Source: Algibacter sp. L1A34
GTDB taxonomy: Bacteria; Bacteroidota; Bacteroidia; Flavobacteriales; Flavobacteriaceae
Assembly (NCBI RefSeq): GCF_009796805.1
Contig: NZ_CP047029.1
Location: forward strand, 2,530,001 to 2,594,000
Direction of reading: 5' to 3'
Length of the DNA: 64,000 nucleotides
Below, piece by piece: positions 36,369 through 44,877 of this stretch; the stretch's first letter is position 1, and each line of letters starts with the position of its first letter. The translations under genes were made by a program, and so were the position numbers. The notes under the pieces were generated by a model. That model saw only the letters and a list, made by a program, of their open reading frames with translations, was not told the DNA's origin and searched no databases.

Positions 36369-36479
36369 CTCATGCCGACTTAGTAATTTAATGACATGTT
36401 TGGGCTCTAGTAGAAGAGGTGCACGTAATTCAAAACATTTGTTTCAAGAGTTTATTAGTCTAAATCCCAGCCCCTTTGG
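36369..36479 (+). repeat. Structured element after the arg operon, related to the arg leader element
   Basis: Shares ordered blocks with 23741-23890: CTCATGCCGAC (36369-36379), TTAGTAATTTAAT, CTAGTAGAAG (36407-36416), GTGCAC..ATTC and GCCCCTTTGG (36470-36479), followed by TAACGCTGAG. The TTTGGGCTCT and GGTAACGC parts also resemble the 84-nt repeats. Same orientation as the operon. Origin and function unknown. Confidence 0.5.
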
Positions 36480-36510
36480 TAACGCTGAGAACACATTATT
36501 AATAGAAATA

Positions 36511-36545
36511 AAAAAGAGCATCGATATTATCGATGCTATTTTTGT
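36511..36545. terminator. Bidirectional terminator between the arg operon and leuB
   Basis: AGCATCGATA (36517-36526) and TATCGATGCT (36528-36537), with A-run before and ATTTTTG after. It ends the arg-operon transcript (plus) and the leuA-leuB transcript (minus). Confidence 0.85.
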
Positions 36546-36575
36546 TTAATTCCTTTTGGTAACTATTTCAAATTA

Positions 36576-37694
36576 TTAAATAATAGTTGATTGTCCCAAA
36601 TGTATATTGGTAAAATTAAGATTGGTTTCGTCGGGATGATTAATAAAATCTTCGATGAAATCGCCAACCTTAGTGGTGCTAATATTATCGTATTTGTTAT
36701 TTAAATCGGGCGTTGTAATGTGTAATTTTAAAGATTTATCAACACCTTCACGCACTCTGTTAGCTTCTTCGTCTAGTCCAAAATGATCTAGCAACATAGC
36801 AGCTGATAAAATGGATGCTATTGGGTTTGCTATGCCTTTGTTGGCTGCTTTAGTATAAGCACCGTGAATGGGCTCGAACATGGCATATTTATCTCCTAGT
36901 GATGCTGATGCTAATAGACCGATTGAACCTACGATTACACTGGCTTCTTCGGAAAGAATATCGCCAAACATATTTTCGGTTAAAATAACGTCAAATTGTC
37001 GTGGATTGATAATGAGTTCCATAGCGGCATTATCGATATACATGTATTTCAGTTTTACGTCTGGATATTGTGGTGCAATTTCTTGCACGATGCGTCTCCA
37101 AAGGCGCGAACTTTCTAAAACATTGGCTTTATCTACCAATGTAATTTTCTTTTTTCTTGCATGTGCTGCTTTAAATGCTGCATGCGCTATACGCTCAATC
37201 TCGAATCTGTTATAGGTACAAGTATCGGTTGCAGTATTCCCATCTGCACTTAACGTTCTTTCACCAAAGTAAATACCTCCAGTAAGTTCACGGTAAATTA
37301 AAATATCAACGTCCTTAATCTGCTTTACTTTTAATGAAGATTTGTTTAGTAAATCTTCATAAGCTATTACAGGGCGTATGTTTGTGTGGAGTCCCAGTTC
37401 TTTACGAATCCCTAAAAGACCTTGTTCCGGACGTATTTTTGCATTTGGATCTAAATCGAAAGATGTACGCCCAATGGCTCCAAAAAGAACGGCGTCGGCA
37501 TTTTTACAAATGTCTATGGTTTCTTGAGGTAAAGGGGTTCCCGTCTTGTCGATGGCGCATGCGCCAACTAAACCATGATTGAAAGTAAATATGTGGTTAA
37601 AATCCATAGCAATGGCTTTCAACACCTTTACGGCTTGCGCGGTGACCTCTGGGCCAATTCCATCCCCTGGCAATACGGCTATATTTAATTTCAT
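36576..37694 (-). CDS. leuB: 3-isopropylmalate dehydrogenase
   Basis: NAD-dependent oxidative decarboxylation in leucine synthesis. 372 aa. Starts IAVLPGDGIGPEV; RELTGGIYFGER is the substrate loop, and the Mg-binding NMFGDILSEEASVIVGSIGLLASAS region is complete. Downstream of leuA on the same strand (48-base gap). leuC and leuD are not in this window. Confidence 0.95.
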   Translation of the reverse strand: MKLNIAVLPGDGIGPEVTAQAVKVLKAIAMDFNHIFTFNHGLVGACAIDKTGTPLPQETIDICKNADAVLFGAIGRTSFDLDPNAKIRPEQGLLGIRKELGLHTNIRPVIAYEDLLNKSSLKVKQIKDVDILIYRELTGGIYFGERTLSADGNTATDTCTYNRFEIERIAHAAFKAAHARKKKITLVDKANVLESSRLWRRIVQEIAPQYPDVKLKYMYIDNAAMELIINPRQFDVILTENMFGDILSEEASVIVGSIGLLASASLGDKYAMFEPIHGAYTKAANKGIANPIASILSAAMLLDHFGLDEEANRVREGVDKSLKLHITTPDLNNKYDNISTTKVGDFIEDFINHPDETNLNFTNIHLGQSTII

Positions 37695-37742
37695 TTGTTA
37701 TGTTTTATTTTGCAAAGATAACACGTAATAGCCTATTTTTTA

Positions 37743-38918
37743 TTAAGATGAAACAATTTCGTTATAAACTTTACTATTTTCTATAATATTGTGAATATCT
37801 CCATCATTTACTTCCTTTTTCTTGTCAGCGAAATCAAGGAAATTTGTATAAATGACATCCAATTGAAGTTTTGTTAATTCGTATCCTACATTTTTTGCTC
37901 TGTAAGCAAGTGCAGCACGACCGCTACGGGCTGTTAAAACAATTGCAGATTCGGTAACACCTACATCTTTAGGATCGATAATTTCGTAAGTCTCACGATT
38001 TTTTATCACACCATCTTGGTGAATACCAGAGCTATGCGCAAATGCATTAGCACCAACAATAGCTTTATTTGGTTGAGTATAAATCCCCATACTATCGGAT
38101 ACCAATTGGCTTAATCCGTAAAGCATTTCGGTTTTTATATTTGTATCTAAATTTAGGTATGGGTGTTGTTTTAAAATCATAACCACTTCTTCCAAAGCAG
38201 TATTTCCAGCACGTTCACCAATACCGTTAATAGTACATTCTATTTGGCGTGCACCATGAATAACACCTTCTATAGAATTAGCAGTAGCTAAACCTAAATC
38301 GTTATGGCAATGGCAAGATAAAATAGCTTTATCTATTCCTTTTACGTTTTCTTTTAAGTACTTAATTTTTGCACCATATTCACTTGGCAAGCAATATCCG
38401 GTTGTATCTGGAATGTTTAAAACAGTTGCTCCTGCTTTTATTACAGCTTCACAAACACGTGCTAAATATTCGTTATCGGTTCTACCTGCATCTTCAGCAT
38501 AAAACTCAACATCTTCCACAAAAGATTTTGCATACGTTACGGCTTGAACAGCACGTTCGATTATAGCATCTTGCGTAGATTTAAATTTGAATTTTATATG
38601 AGAATCCGATGTGCCAATACCTGTATGTATTCTTGGTAGTTTTGCATACTTTAATGCTTCGGCAGCTACTTTTATATCATTTTCTACCGAGCGTGTTAAT
38701 CCACAAACGGTCGCGTTTTTAACAATCTTAGAAATTTCCTCAACCGATTTAAAATCACCCGGACTTGAAACTGGAAAACCTGCTTCAATAATATCAACAC
38801 CTAAAAAATCTAACTGTTCGGCTATTATTAATTTTTGCTCGGTATTTAGTTTACAACCAGGGACTTGTTCACCATCTCTTAGTGTTGTATCGAAAATTTG
38901 GACTTTATTATCAGACAT
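37743..38918 (-). CDS. leuA: 2-isopropylmalate synthase, short form without regulatory domain
   Basis: Condenses 2-ketoisovalerate and acetyl-CoA. 391 aa. The HMGL-like TIM barrel is complete: [14 protein letters not shown] at the N-terminus, [24 protein letters not shown] with metal His residues, and [14 protein letters not shown]. It ends about 120 residues short of E. coli LeuA (523 aa), lacking the C-terminal leucine-binding domain. Homocitrate or citramalate synthase would look similar; the adjacent leuB favours LeuA. No clear promoter box was found. Confidence 0.9.
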   Translation of the reverse strand: MSDNKVQIFDTTLRDGEQVPGCKLNTEQKLIIAEQLDFLGVDIIEAGFPVSSPGDFKSVEEISKIVKNATVCGLTRSVENDIKVAAEALKYAKLPRIHTGIGTSDSHIKFKFKSTQDAIIERAVQAVTYAKSFVEDVEFYAEDAGRTDNEYLARVCEAVIKAGATVLNIPDTTGYCLPSEYGAKIKYLKENVKGIDKAILSCHCHNDLGLATANSIEGVIHGARQIECTINGIGERAGNTALEEVVMILKQHPYLNLDTNIKTEMLYGLSQLVSDSMGIYTQPNKAIVGANAFAHSSGIHQDGVIKNRETYEIIDPKDVGVTESAIVLTARSGRAALAYRAKNVGYELTKLQLDVIYTNFLDFADKKKEVNDGDIHNIIENSKVYNEIVSS

Positions 38919-39066
38919 TTATTGAAATATATTTTCTTATTGTTCTACGAAGTTATATTTTGCTTAACCAAATCGAATATACAACCTTGTGTTATTACGA
39001 TGTTTAAAGTTGTAATAACTTGTTTAACTATCTGTTAATCAAATAATTAATACTGATTTTGTAACT

Positions 39067-40614
39067 ATGACGAAAGAGCAAAAAGATAATTTGTTTGTGC
39101 TAGTGAAATCACTTTCTAAATCCGAAAAGCGCCAATTTAAGCTTTATGTAGGAAGATTGGGAGTAAATGAAGACTCTAAGTTTTTAATGCTTTTTAATAT
39201 TCTTGATAAACTGTCGGTTTATGATGAATCTGTTATTTTAAAGAAAGGGATTGTAAAAAAGCAACAACTTTCTAATCTTAAAGCGCATCTCTATAAACAG
39301 ATTTTAATTAGTTTACGGTTAAACCCGTCTCATAAAGATATTCGATTACAAATTCGTGAACAGCTCGATTTTGCAACCATACTTTACCATAAAGGCCTAT
39401 ACAAGCAAAGTTTAAAACTCTTAGATAAAGCAAAAAGTCTAGCTATTGTAAATGAGGAAAAAAATGTGGCTTACGAGGTAGTTGAGCTCGAAAAAGTTAT
39501 AGAATCGCAATACATAACCCGTAGTTTAAGTAACCGAGCAGATGAGCTTACCATACAAGCCAAAGAACTTAGTTTGCACAATGTTTTAGCTAGTAAATTA
39601 TCTAATTTATCGTTACAATTGTACGGCCTTTATTTAAAAATAGGCTACATTAAAAATGATGAAGATTATAAACAAGTTAATAAGTATTTTAATGACCGTT
39701 TACCAAAGTATGATATACACGAGCTTGGCTTTCGAGAAAAATTGTGGCTTTACAAATCGTATTTATGGTACAGTTTTTTAACCGTAGATTTTTTGTCTTG
39801 CTATAAATACTCTCTAAAATGGGTAGATTTATTTTATGCTAAAGAAGAGATGATTGAGCTAAATCCTGTGTTTTTTTTAAGCGGAAATAATTATTTATTA
39901 GAGTCGTTATACTTTTTAAGAAAATACGATAAGTTTAAGGAGAGCTTAATTAAATTCGAGGGTGTAACCAAAGAAAAATGGTTCCCTAAGGATGATAATC
40001 TTGATGGTTTAGCTTTTCTATACATCTATAATAACAAGTTTAATTTACATTTTATTGAAGGAAGCTTCGAGGAAGGTTTGCCTTTAGTCGATGAAGTTTT
40101 GAGTGAATTAAAGTTTTATAGAAATCGTACAGACGAGCATCACGTTATGGTATTTTATTATAAAATGGCCAGTATGTATTTTGGAGCCGGAGAAAATAAA
40201 AAATGTATAGAATTCTTAGATAAAATTATTAGTAATAAATCATTACAAATGCGTGAAGATTTATTGTGTTTTTCTCGTATTTTAAATTTGGTTGCCCATT
40301 ATGAAGCTGGTTTAGATTACAATCTCGATGTGCTTATAAAGAGTACGTATAAGTTTTTAATTAAAATGGAAGATTTATATGAAGTGCAAAAGGAATTTAT
40401 CAAGTTTTTAAGAGGTTTAGGTGATATCTATCCGCATGAGGTGAAGAACGAATTTATAAAACTGCATAAAAAACTAAAGGAATACGAAAACGATCCCTAC
40501 CAAAGTCGAGCGTTTTTATATCTAGATATTATTTCTTGGTTAGAATCTAAAATTCAAAATCGTCCAATAGGTTTGGTTATCCGAAATAAATTTCATGAAT
40601 TGAAGGTGAAGTAG
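39067..40614 (+). CDS. Conserved hypothetical protein, helical-repeat (TPR-like)
   Basis: 515 aa, almost all alpha-helical, with no signal peptide or membrane segment. Helix pairs such as YHKGLYKQSLKLLDKAKSLA and YFGAGENKKCIEFLDKIISN look like TPR units, suggesting a scaffold or binding protein. Lys-rich, with pI likely basic at the N-terminus (KSLSKSEKRQFKLY). I do not recognise a function. Divergent from leuA across 148 bases. Confidence 0.85.
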   Translation: MTKEQKDNLFVLVKSLSKSEKRQFKLYVGRLGVNEDSKFLMLFNILDKLSVYDESVILKKGIVKKQQLSNLKAHLYKQILISLRLNPSHKDIRLQIREQLDFATILYHKGLYKQSLKLLDKAKSLAIVNEEKNVAYEVVELEKVIESQYITRSLSNRADELTIQAKELSLHNVLASKLSNLSLQLYGLYLKIGYIKNDEDYKQVNKYFNDRLPKYDIHELGFREKLWLYKSYLWYSFLTVDFLSCYKYSLKWVDLFYAKEEMIELNPVFFLSGNNYLLESLYFLRKYDKFKESLIKFEGVTKEKWFPKDDNLDGLAFLYIYNNKFNLHFIEGSFEEGLPLVDEVLSELKFYRNRTDEHHVMVFYYKMASMYFGAGENKKCIEFLDKIISNKSLQMREDLLCFSRILNLVAHYEAGLDYNLDVLIKSTYKFLIKMEDLYEVQKEFIKFLRGLGDIYPHEVKNEFIKLHKKLKEYENDPYQSRAFLYLDIISWLESKIQNRPIGLVIRNKFHELKVK

Positions 40615-40701
40615 GTTTTTACTCTTTTTAATTAAGAGTAATATTAATTGGTTTACCTCCTTTATGGAAAGGATTTAACTAAAAAGGCACCTGATAATGT
40701 T

Positions 40702-40749
40702 TAAAAATAATTACTACTTTAGGTTTAAAGTAAGAGCGTAAATATTCTT
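40702..40749 (+). repeat. Cassette-associated ~48-nt repeat, copy A
   Basis: Begins TAAAAATAATTACTACTTTA and ends ATATTCTT. Aligned by eye it is about 75% identical to copy B (41287-41333) and clearly related to copy C (42093-42140). Each copy follows a gene. Confidence 0.6.
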
Positions 40750-40796
40750 GGACTTAAGCTTTACAATTTAGAAATAGATAATTATCATAAAAAAAC

Positions 40797-41267
40797 ATGA
40801 AATTAAAAAATATGTACAAACCGTTATTAGTTTTATTCGTTGTTAATCTATTTCTAATTTCTTGTAAGGAGAAGCAAAAAACAATCGTTGAAAATGTTAC
40901 AAGCGAAAAAATACTAGAGAAAAACTCGGAAATCAATACAGATTTCCCAATTTACTCTGAAAAACGCGAATCTAAATCTGATAGTACACAAAATATTTTA
41001 AGAGGAAGAATAACGTTAGGACATGAGGTTAGTAGTTTTTCCCCTTGTGGAGATGATAAGGAATTTTGGATTATGGCGGAAGAGGAACTGACTCAGTTAT
41101 ATTTCAATTTAACAAAAAACCAAGAGCCTTACTCTCCAATATTTGTGAGAATTGAAATTATTGATAAAGGAAAATCAGAAGATGGATTTGCTGCTGATTA
41201 TGACAGTACCTATGAGGTGGTAAATATTTTAGAAGCCAGAAACATCTCAGACATAGATTGTGAATAA
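40797..41267 (+). CDS. Hypothetical lipoprotein
   Basis: 156 aa. Signal peptide with lipobox FLISC (acylated C23), followed by a Lys/Glu-rich linker. The mature part is short (about 130 residues) and polar with no domain that I recognise (GRITLGHEVSSFSPCGDDKEFWI). An internal ATG at 40812 gives a shorter signal peptide. Stands alone between two copies of the ~48-nt repeat, in a patch of small genes that may be exchangeable. Confidence 0.75.
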   Translation: MKLKNMYKPLLVLFVVNLFLISCKEKQKTIVENVTSEKILEKNSEINTDFPIYSEKRESKSDSTQNILRGRITLGHEVSSFSPCGDDKEFWIMAEEELTQLYFNLTKNQEPYSPIFVRIEIIDKGKSEDGFAADYDSTYEVVNILEARNISDIDCE

Positions 41268-41286
41268 AACATATTACAATGATGTC

Positions 41287-41333
41287 TAAAAATAATTGCT
41301 ATTTTAGGGTTAAATTAATATGTGACTATTCTT
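41287..41333 (+). repeat. Cassette-associated ~48-nt repeat, copy B
   Basis: Begins TAAAAATAATTGCTATTTTA and ends CTATTCTT, 20 bases after the lipoprotein stop. Ten bases further on GTTGGCAGTA (41343-41352) begins the next unit. Confidence 0.65.
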
Positions 41334-41342
41334 ACACGAGAC

Positions 41343-41352
41343 GTTGGCAGTA
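41343..41352 (+). repeat. GTTGGCAGTA, inverted partner of TACTGCCAAC at 42077-42086
   Basis: A perfect 10-bp inverted repeat flanks the Imm26-like gene: this copy 48 bases before its ATG and the other 27 bases after its stop. The arrangement resembles the paired cores of integron cassette sites, though the cores are not the canonical GTTRRRY/RYYYAAC. Confidence 0.6.
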
Positions 41353-41399
41353 AGTTGAAAAAACTAAGAGGTAAATATTTGAACATTGACATTTGAATA

Positions 41400-42050
41400 A
41401 TGGGAAGAGTAATTTGGAAAGAAAATAAGGTATTATCTATTGAAACGAGAAAGGGCATTTTTGTTTTAGCTCAAATGATTAAATCACCTTTTCTTATATT
41501 TTTTAATTCATTTAGTGAGGATAATAAATTCAAAGAAAGTAATTTGGAAAATACACCAATATTATTTTTACACGCGGTTACGAGGCAATTTCTAAAAAAA
41601 GCCAATATTGAGACCCTGAAGATTGACCCATTAGAAAATTATGAACAGCCTAAATTATGGATTAAAGAAAATTCAGGTAGTAGGAAAGTAACTGTTTGGG
41701 CAGGAACTGAAAATGAAAAGAATTTTATTTCTTTTGGTGAGAATGGTGGGAAATTAATTGAGAAAGACATTTTAAAAGACGGAAAATACAATCATCCAAG
41801 CGGAATTTATGATAAATCTATAAAGGAGCTTATGCCCAAAAATGTAGATATTAGTGAAATTTCAAATTATGAATTAACGTCAATAGAAATTTACCCTAAT
41901 TTAAATGAACGTCTTTATTTATGCCATTTGAAAGGGGAAAACATAGACCCTGCTAAAAATATTTTATTTAATATCGGTATGCCTTTAGAATATAAAAAAT
42001 ACGTCGATATTGTTTCTGGACTTGTAAAGTTGGAGGATTTAGGATATTAA
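41400..42050 (+). CDS. Imm26-like immunity protein (tentative)
   Basis: 216 aa, soluble, no signal peptide. The N-terminus GRVIWKENKVLSIETRKGIFVLAQMIKSP, followed by FLIFFN, resembles Imm26-type immunity proteins of polymorphic toxin systems (a small beta-barrel that begins with a GDV/KVL-type strand and an aQm strand). No toxin gene is nearby, so it would be an orphan immunity gene. Flanked by a 10-bp inverted repeat and ~48-nt repeats, as in a gene cassette. Family call is from memory of the N-terminal pattern and could be wrong; the ORF itself looks real. Confidence 0.55.
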   Translation: MGRVIWKENKVLSIETRKGIFVLAQMIKSPFLIFFNSFSEDNKFKESNLENTPILFLHAVTRQFLKKANIETLKIDPLENYEQPKLWIKENSGSRKVTVWAGTENEKNFISFGENGGKLIEKDILKDGKYNHPSGIYDKSIKELMPKNVDISEISNYELTSIEIYPNLNERLYLCHLKGENIDPAKNILFNIGMPLEYKKYVDIVSGLVKLEDLGY

Positions 42051-42092
42051 TAATCATTGAAATGGAGAATAAAGCCTACTGCCAACACCCTA

Positions 42093-42140
42093 TAAAAATA
42101 ATGCTTATTTTAGTGCTTAATCAAGAGTAAATGCATTCTG
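42093..42140 (+). repeat. Cassette-associated ~48-nt repeat, copy C
   Basis: Begins TAAAAATAATGCTTATTTTA and ends GCATTCTG, starting seven bases after TACTGCCAAC (42077-42086). Followed by a TTTTCC/GGAAAA hairpin (42151-42166). Confidence 0.6.
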
Positions 42141-42251
42141 GTATATTAGGTTTTCCTTCGGAAAATCCTCGTATACAAACCCGCTACCCACAATTAAAAA
42201 GAATAAAACCAGAGACTACAAAAGTTTCATTTATTACTATATAATACCAAC

Positions 42252-42485
42252 ATGATTATAGAACAAGAAGAGAAATTTAAAGACGTACTTTCTAAAATAG
42301 AAGGGAAAATTAATGAACAAAGTTTTTTTAACAAGTTCTTGGAATTGTATCCTGAAGCTTGGAAAAAACATAAAATTATGTATTCAAAATTTAATAAAAG
42401 TAAACAATTTGGGCAAAAAATTCCGTTACCAAAACCTGAGGTTTCTTTACGAAAAGAAATTAGGGTATGGTTACAAAAACAATAA
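42252..42485 (+). CDS. Small hypothetical protein (77 aa)
   Basis: Short, charged, helical protein (KFKDVLSKIEGKI, LYPEAWKKHKIMYSKF, PKPEVSLRKEIRVWLQKQ). No recognisable domain, signal or membrane segment. It belongs to the accessory patch and may be a real cassette ORF. An overlapping frame at 42313-42513 is less convincing. The region 42486-42622 after it holds only a small hairpin of the TTTCCGC group. Confidence 0.5.
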   Translation: MIIEQEEKFKDVLSKIEGKINEQSFFNKFLELYPEAWKKHKIMYSKFNKSKQFGQKIPLPKPEVSLRKEIRVWLQKQ

Positions 42486-42566
42486 AAACACAACAAACCA
42501 TCTTATTATCTAAAAATATAAAAAACAAACATAGTTTTAACGATCTAAAGTGTTGGTGATGTTCCC

Positions 42567-42583
42567 TTTCCGCGTAAGCGAAA
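42567..42583. repeat. Small dispersed hairpin, copy 4 (TTTCCGC-GTAA-GCGAAAA)
   Basis: Same group as 26886, 27073 and 34098, here with one C-A mismatch in the stem. Confidence 0.5.
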
Positions 42584-42622
42584 AAATAAACCACAAGCTT
42601 CTTAACTACAAACTTACTTCCG

Positions 42623-42630
42623 TATATTTG
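42623..42630 (+). promoter_or_regulatory. -7 box of the peptidylprolyl isomerase gene
   Basis: TATATTTG fits TAnnTTTG, 22 bases before the ATG at 42653. Confidence 0.55.
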
Positions 42631-42652
42631 CACTTTCTTAAAAATAACAATC

Positions 42653-43585
42653 ATGCAAGACGGATTATACGCAAAATTTAATACAACAAAAGGAGAAGTT
42701 CTAGTTGCTTTAGAGTACAAAAAAGCACCAGGAACAGTTGGTCACTTTGTAGCTTTAGCTGAAGGAAACCTTGAAAACAATGTGAAACCACAGGGAGAAC
42801 CTTATTACGATGGATTAAAATTCCATAGAGTAATTGAGGATTTTATGATACAAGGTGGTTGCCCACAAGGTACAGGAACTGGAAGCCCAGGTTATAAATT
42901 TGACGATGAATTTCATCCAGATTTAAAACACGACGGACCAGGAGTATTATCTATGGCTAATTCAGGACCTGGAACAAATGGAAGTCAGTTTTTTATAACT
43001 CACGTAGAAACAGCTTGGTTAGATGGTAAGCATACCGTTTTTGGAAAAGTTGTAGAAGGACAAGATATAGTTGATGCTATTGCTCAAGGCGATTTAATAG
43101 ATACTTTAGAAATAGTAAGAGTTGGTGCAGATGCAGAGGCTTTTAAAGCGGTGGAATCTTTTAGAGAATTTGAAGGTTCTCGTGAAAAAAGATTAGCAGA
43201 AGTTGCAGAAGCAGCAGAAGCTGAATTAGACAAATTAGCAGCTGGATTCAAAAAAACTGAAAGTGGTTTACGTTACCAAATTCTTCAAGAAGGAAATGGT
43301 ACTCAAGCTGAAAAAGGTAAAACGGTTTCTGTACATTATAAAGGACAGTTATCTGACGGTACTGTTTTCGATTCATCATACAAACGTAATTCACCAATTG
43401 ATTTTGCTATTGGAGTAGGACAAGTTATTCCAGGATGGGATGAAGGTATTGGCTTATTAAAAGTAGGAGATAAGGCACGTTTAGTAATCCCAAGTCATTT
43501 AGGATACGGAAGTGCAGGAGCAGGCGGTGTAATTCCACCAGATGCAACTTTAGTTTTCGATGTAGAACTTATGGATGTAAAATAA
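42653..43585 (+). CDS. Cyclophilin-FKBP fusion peptidylprolyl isomerase
   Basis: 310 aa cytoplasmic protein without a signal peptide. Residues about 5-160 are a cyclophilin domain ([38 protein letters not shown]). About 165-195 form an acidic helical linker. About 205-310 are an FKBP domain ([54 protein letters not shown]). Two different isomerase folds in one chain suggest a folding catalyst with broad clients. Single-gene unit with its own promoter and terminator. Confidence 0.93.
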   Translation: MQDGLYAKFNTTKGEVLVALEYKKAPGTVGHFVALAEGNLENNVKPQGEPYYDGLKFHRVIEDFMIQGGCPQGTGTGSPGYKFDDEFHPDLKHDGPGVLSMANSGPGTNGSQFFITHVETAWLDGKHTVFGKVVEGQDIVDAIAQGDLIDTLEIVRVGADAEAFKAVESFREFEGSREKRLAEVAEAAEAELDKLAAGFKKTESGLRYQILQEGNGTQAEKGKTVSVHYKGQLSDGTVFDSSYKRNSPIDFAIGVGQVIPGWDEGIGLLKVGDKARLVIPSHLGYGSAGAGGVIPPDATLVFDVELMDVK

Positions 43586-43761
43586 GAAGCGAATAACTTT
43601 TTTTGTAAAAAAAGTTAGAGACTCATTTATGTAGAGTGTAGTCTCGGCATCTAAAAAGCATCTGTTTCTTTGTTAAATAGGGGCTTAAGTCTAGGGAGAT
43701 AATAAAATATTTTCTAATTTTTTTAGTTAACTTATTTACAAGGGTTTATATAGATTAAATA

Positions 43762-43793
43762 AAAATAAGCACCTCTTTAGGGGTGCTTTTTTA
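43762..43793 (+). terminator. Terminator downstream of the isomerase gene
   Basis: AAGCACCTC, loop TTTA, GGGGTGCTT, then a T-run. Nearer the gene (43601-43616) ACTTTTTTT/AAAAAAAGT forms a second weak hairpin. The 301-base gap to 43887 holds these and a promoter box only. Confidence 0.8.
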
Positions 43794-43874
43794 GTGTTTC
43801 ATTTTTTCGGTTACCAAATGGCAGACAATTATTTTGGTTCATCGAATATATTCTTTATAGTTAACTGTTAAATT

Positions 43875-43882
43875 TAAATTTG
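43875..43882 (+). promoter_or_regulatory. -7 box immediately before the 43887 gene
   Basis: TAAATTTG ends four bases before the ATG at 43887. RNA would begin at or inside the start codon, so the mRNA may be leaderless or start translation at ATG 43899. Confidence 0.5.
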
Positions 43883-43886
43883 CATC

Positions 43887-44309
43887 ATGATTAGTATAAT
43901 GGATACGGATTTTTATCCGGAAGTTTTAAAAGAATTTAATTACTCTTTTGGAGATGTTTTTGTTTTTGACAAATTTGTTGTTTCTGAAATTAGACAAGGT
44001 GTGGACTTTAGTTGGGATAACCATGCAAAAGCCGTGATCGATGATGTTTTTTGGTTTTTAGGAACACCAGATGGAGCAACTATTAACTTGATTTCAAATA
44101 GAATTAATTCCTATTCGGTTATGGCTTCCGATTGGGTAAAGTTTTTTAAAAATAGTTATTTTTTGAATTCTTATATCGTGGTGTCTGATAAGGCTCGTCT
44201 TTCTAACGCTACTATCGAAAAGCTGTTTTTTAAAGGTACTATAAAGCATTTTAGCCAGTTAGAAATGGCTATTAATTTTGTTAAAAATGATATGGTAGAA
44301 ATTGACTAG
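43887..44309 (+). CDS. Conserved hypothetical protein (STAS/SpoIIAA-like size)
   Basis: 140 aa, no signal peptide or membrane segment. Alternating strands and helices (VFVFDKFVVSEI, INLISNRINSYSVM, IVVSDKARLSNATIEKLFF) resemble small single-domain alpha/beta proteins of Bacteroidota; I do not recognise a function. The frame has two possible starts, 43887 and 43899; the promoter box four bases upstream favours the second or a leaderless mRNA. Confidence 0.75.
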   Translation: MISIMDTDFYPEVLKEFNYSFGDVFVFDKFVVSEIRQGVDFSWDNHAKAVIDDVFWFLGTPDGATINLISNRINSYSVMASDWVKFFKNSYFLNSYIVVSDKARLSNATIEKLFFKGTIKHFSQLEMAINFVKNDMVEID

Positions 44310-44317
44310 TATTGTTT

Positions 44318-44325
44318 TATATTTG
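44318..44325 (+). promoter_or_regulatory. -7 box immediately before the YfiT-like gene
   Basis: TATATTTG ends five bases before the ATG at 44331, predicting a leaderless or nearly leaderless mRNA. It sits in the 21-base gap after the previous gene. Confidence 0.45.
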
Positions 44326-44330
44326 TTTTC

Positions 44331-44876
44331 ATGACAGATAAAGAACTTGAAAAGCTAAAATATCCTATAGGTCAATTTAATTGTCCAAAGAAAATTACTT
44401 CACAACATATTGAAAGTTGGATTTCAATACTAGAACATTTTCCAGATCGCTTAGAGCGTTTGGTGAAAGGTTTAACAAACTCACAATTAGATACTCAATA
44501 TAGACCAGAGGGGTGGACGATTAGACAAGTGGTTCATCATTTATCCGATAGTCATCATCATAGTTATACCCGTTTTAAATGGACTTTAACAGAAGATAAG
44601 CCTGTAATTAAAGCTTATTTTGAAGAGCGTTGGGCAGAATTAATCGATTCTAAATCTGCTCCCATAGAGATGTCGTTAATTCATTTACGTGCTATTCATG
44701 TCAAATTAGTGTATTTACTAAAAACTTTATCGGAAGAAGATTTGCAAGCCTGTTTTATTCATCCAGAAACCAATAACGAAGTGCCTCTAAATTTCAATAT
44801 TGGCAATTATGCTTGGCATAGCAATCATCATTATGCGCATATTGAAAACTTAATGAAACTAAAAGGATGGATTTAA
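44331..44876 (+). CDS. YfiT/DinB-family putative metal-dependent transferase
   Basis: 181 aa four-helix-bundle protein of the DinB superfamily. Starts LKYPIGQFNCP, typical of YfiT (bacillithiol S-transferase-like). Candidate metal ligands are His in VVHHLSDSHHHSYTRFKW and the C-terminal pair in HSNHHYAHIENLM. The physiological thiol in this organism is unknown, so the reaction is not assigned. Followed by a GNAT gene after one base. Confidence 0.85.
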   Translation: MTDKELEKLKYPIGQFNCPKKITSQHIESWISILEHFPDRLERLVKGLTNSQLDTQYRPEGWTIRQVVHHLSDSHHHSYTRFKWTLTEDKPVIKAYFEERWAELIDSKSAPIEMSLIHLRAIHVKLVYLLKTLSEEDLQACFIHPETNNEVPLNFNIGNYAWHSNHHYAHIENLMKLKGWI

Positions 44877-44877
44877 A

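Noticed and set aside
41343-42086. Canonical integron attC sites
   Set aside because: The paired cores do not obey GTTRRRY/RYYYAAC and no integrase is present; reported only as cassette-like.
42313-42513. 66-aa frame overlapping the 77-aa ORF
   Set aside because: Same strand, different frame, Asn/Lys/Ile-rich with no coding character; the 42252 frame is more protein-like.
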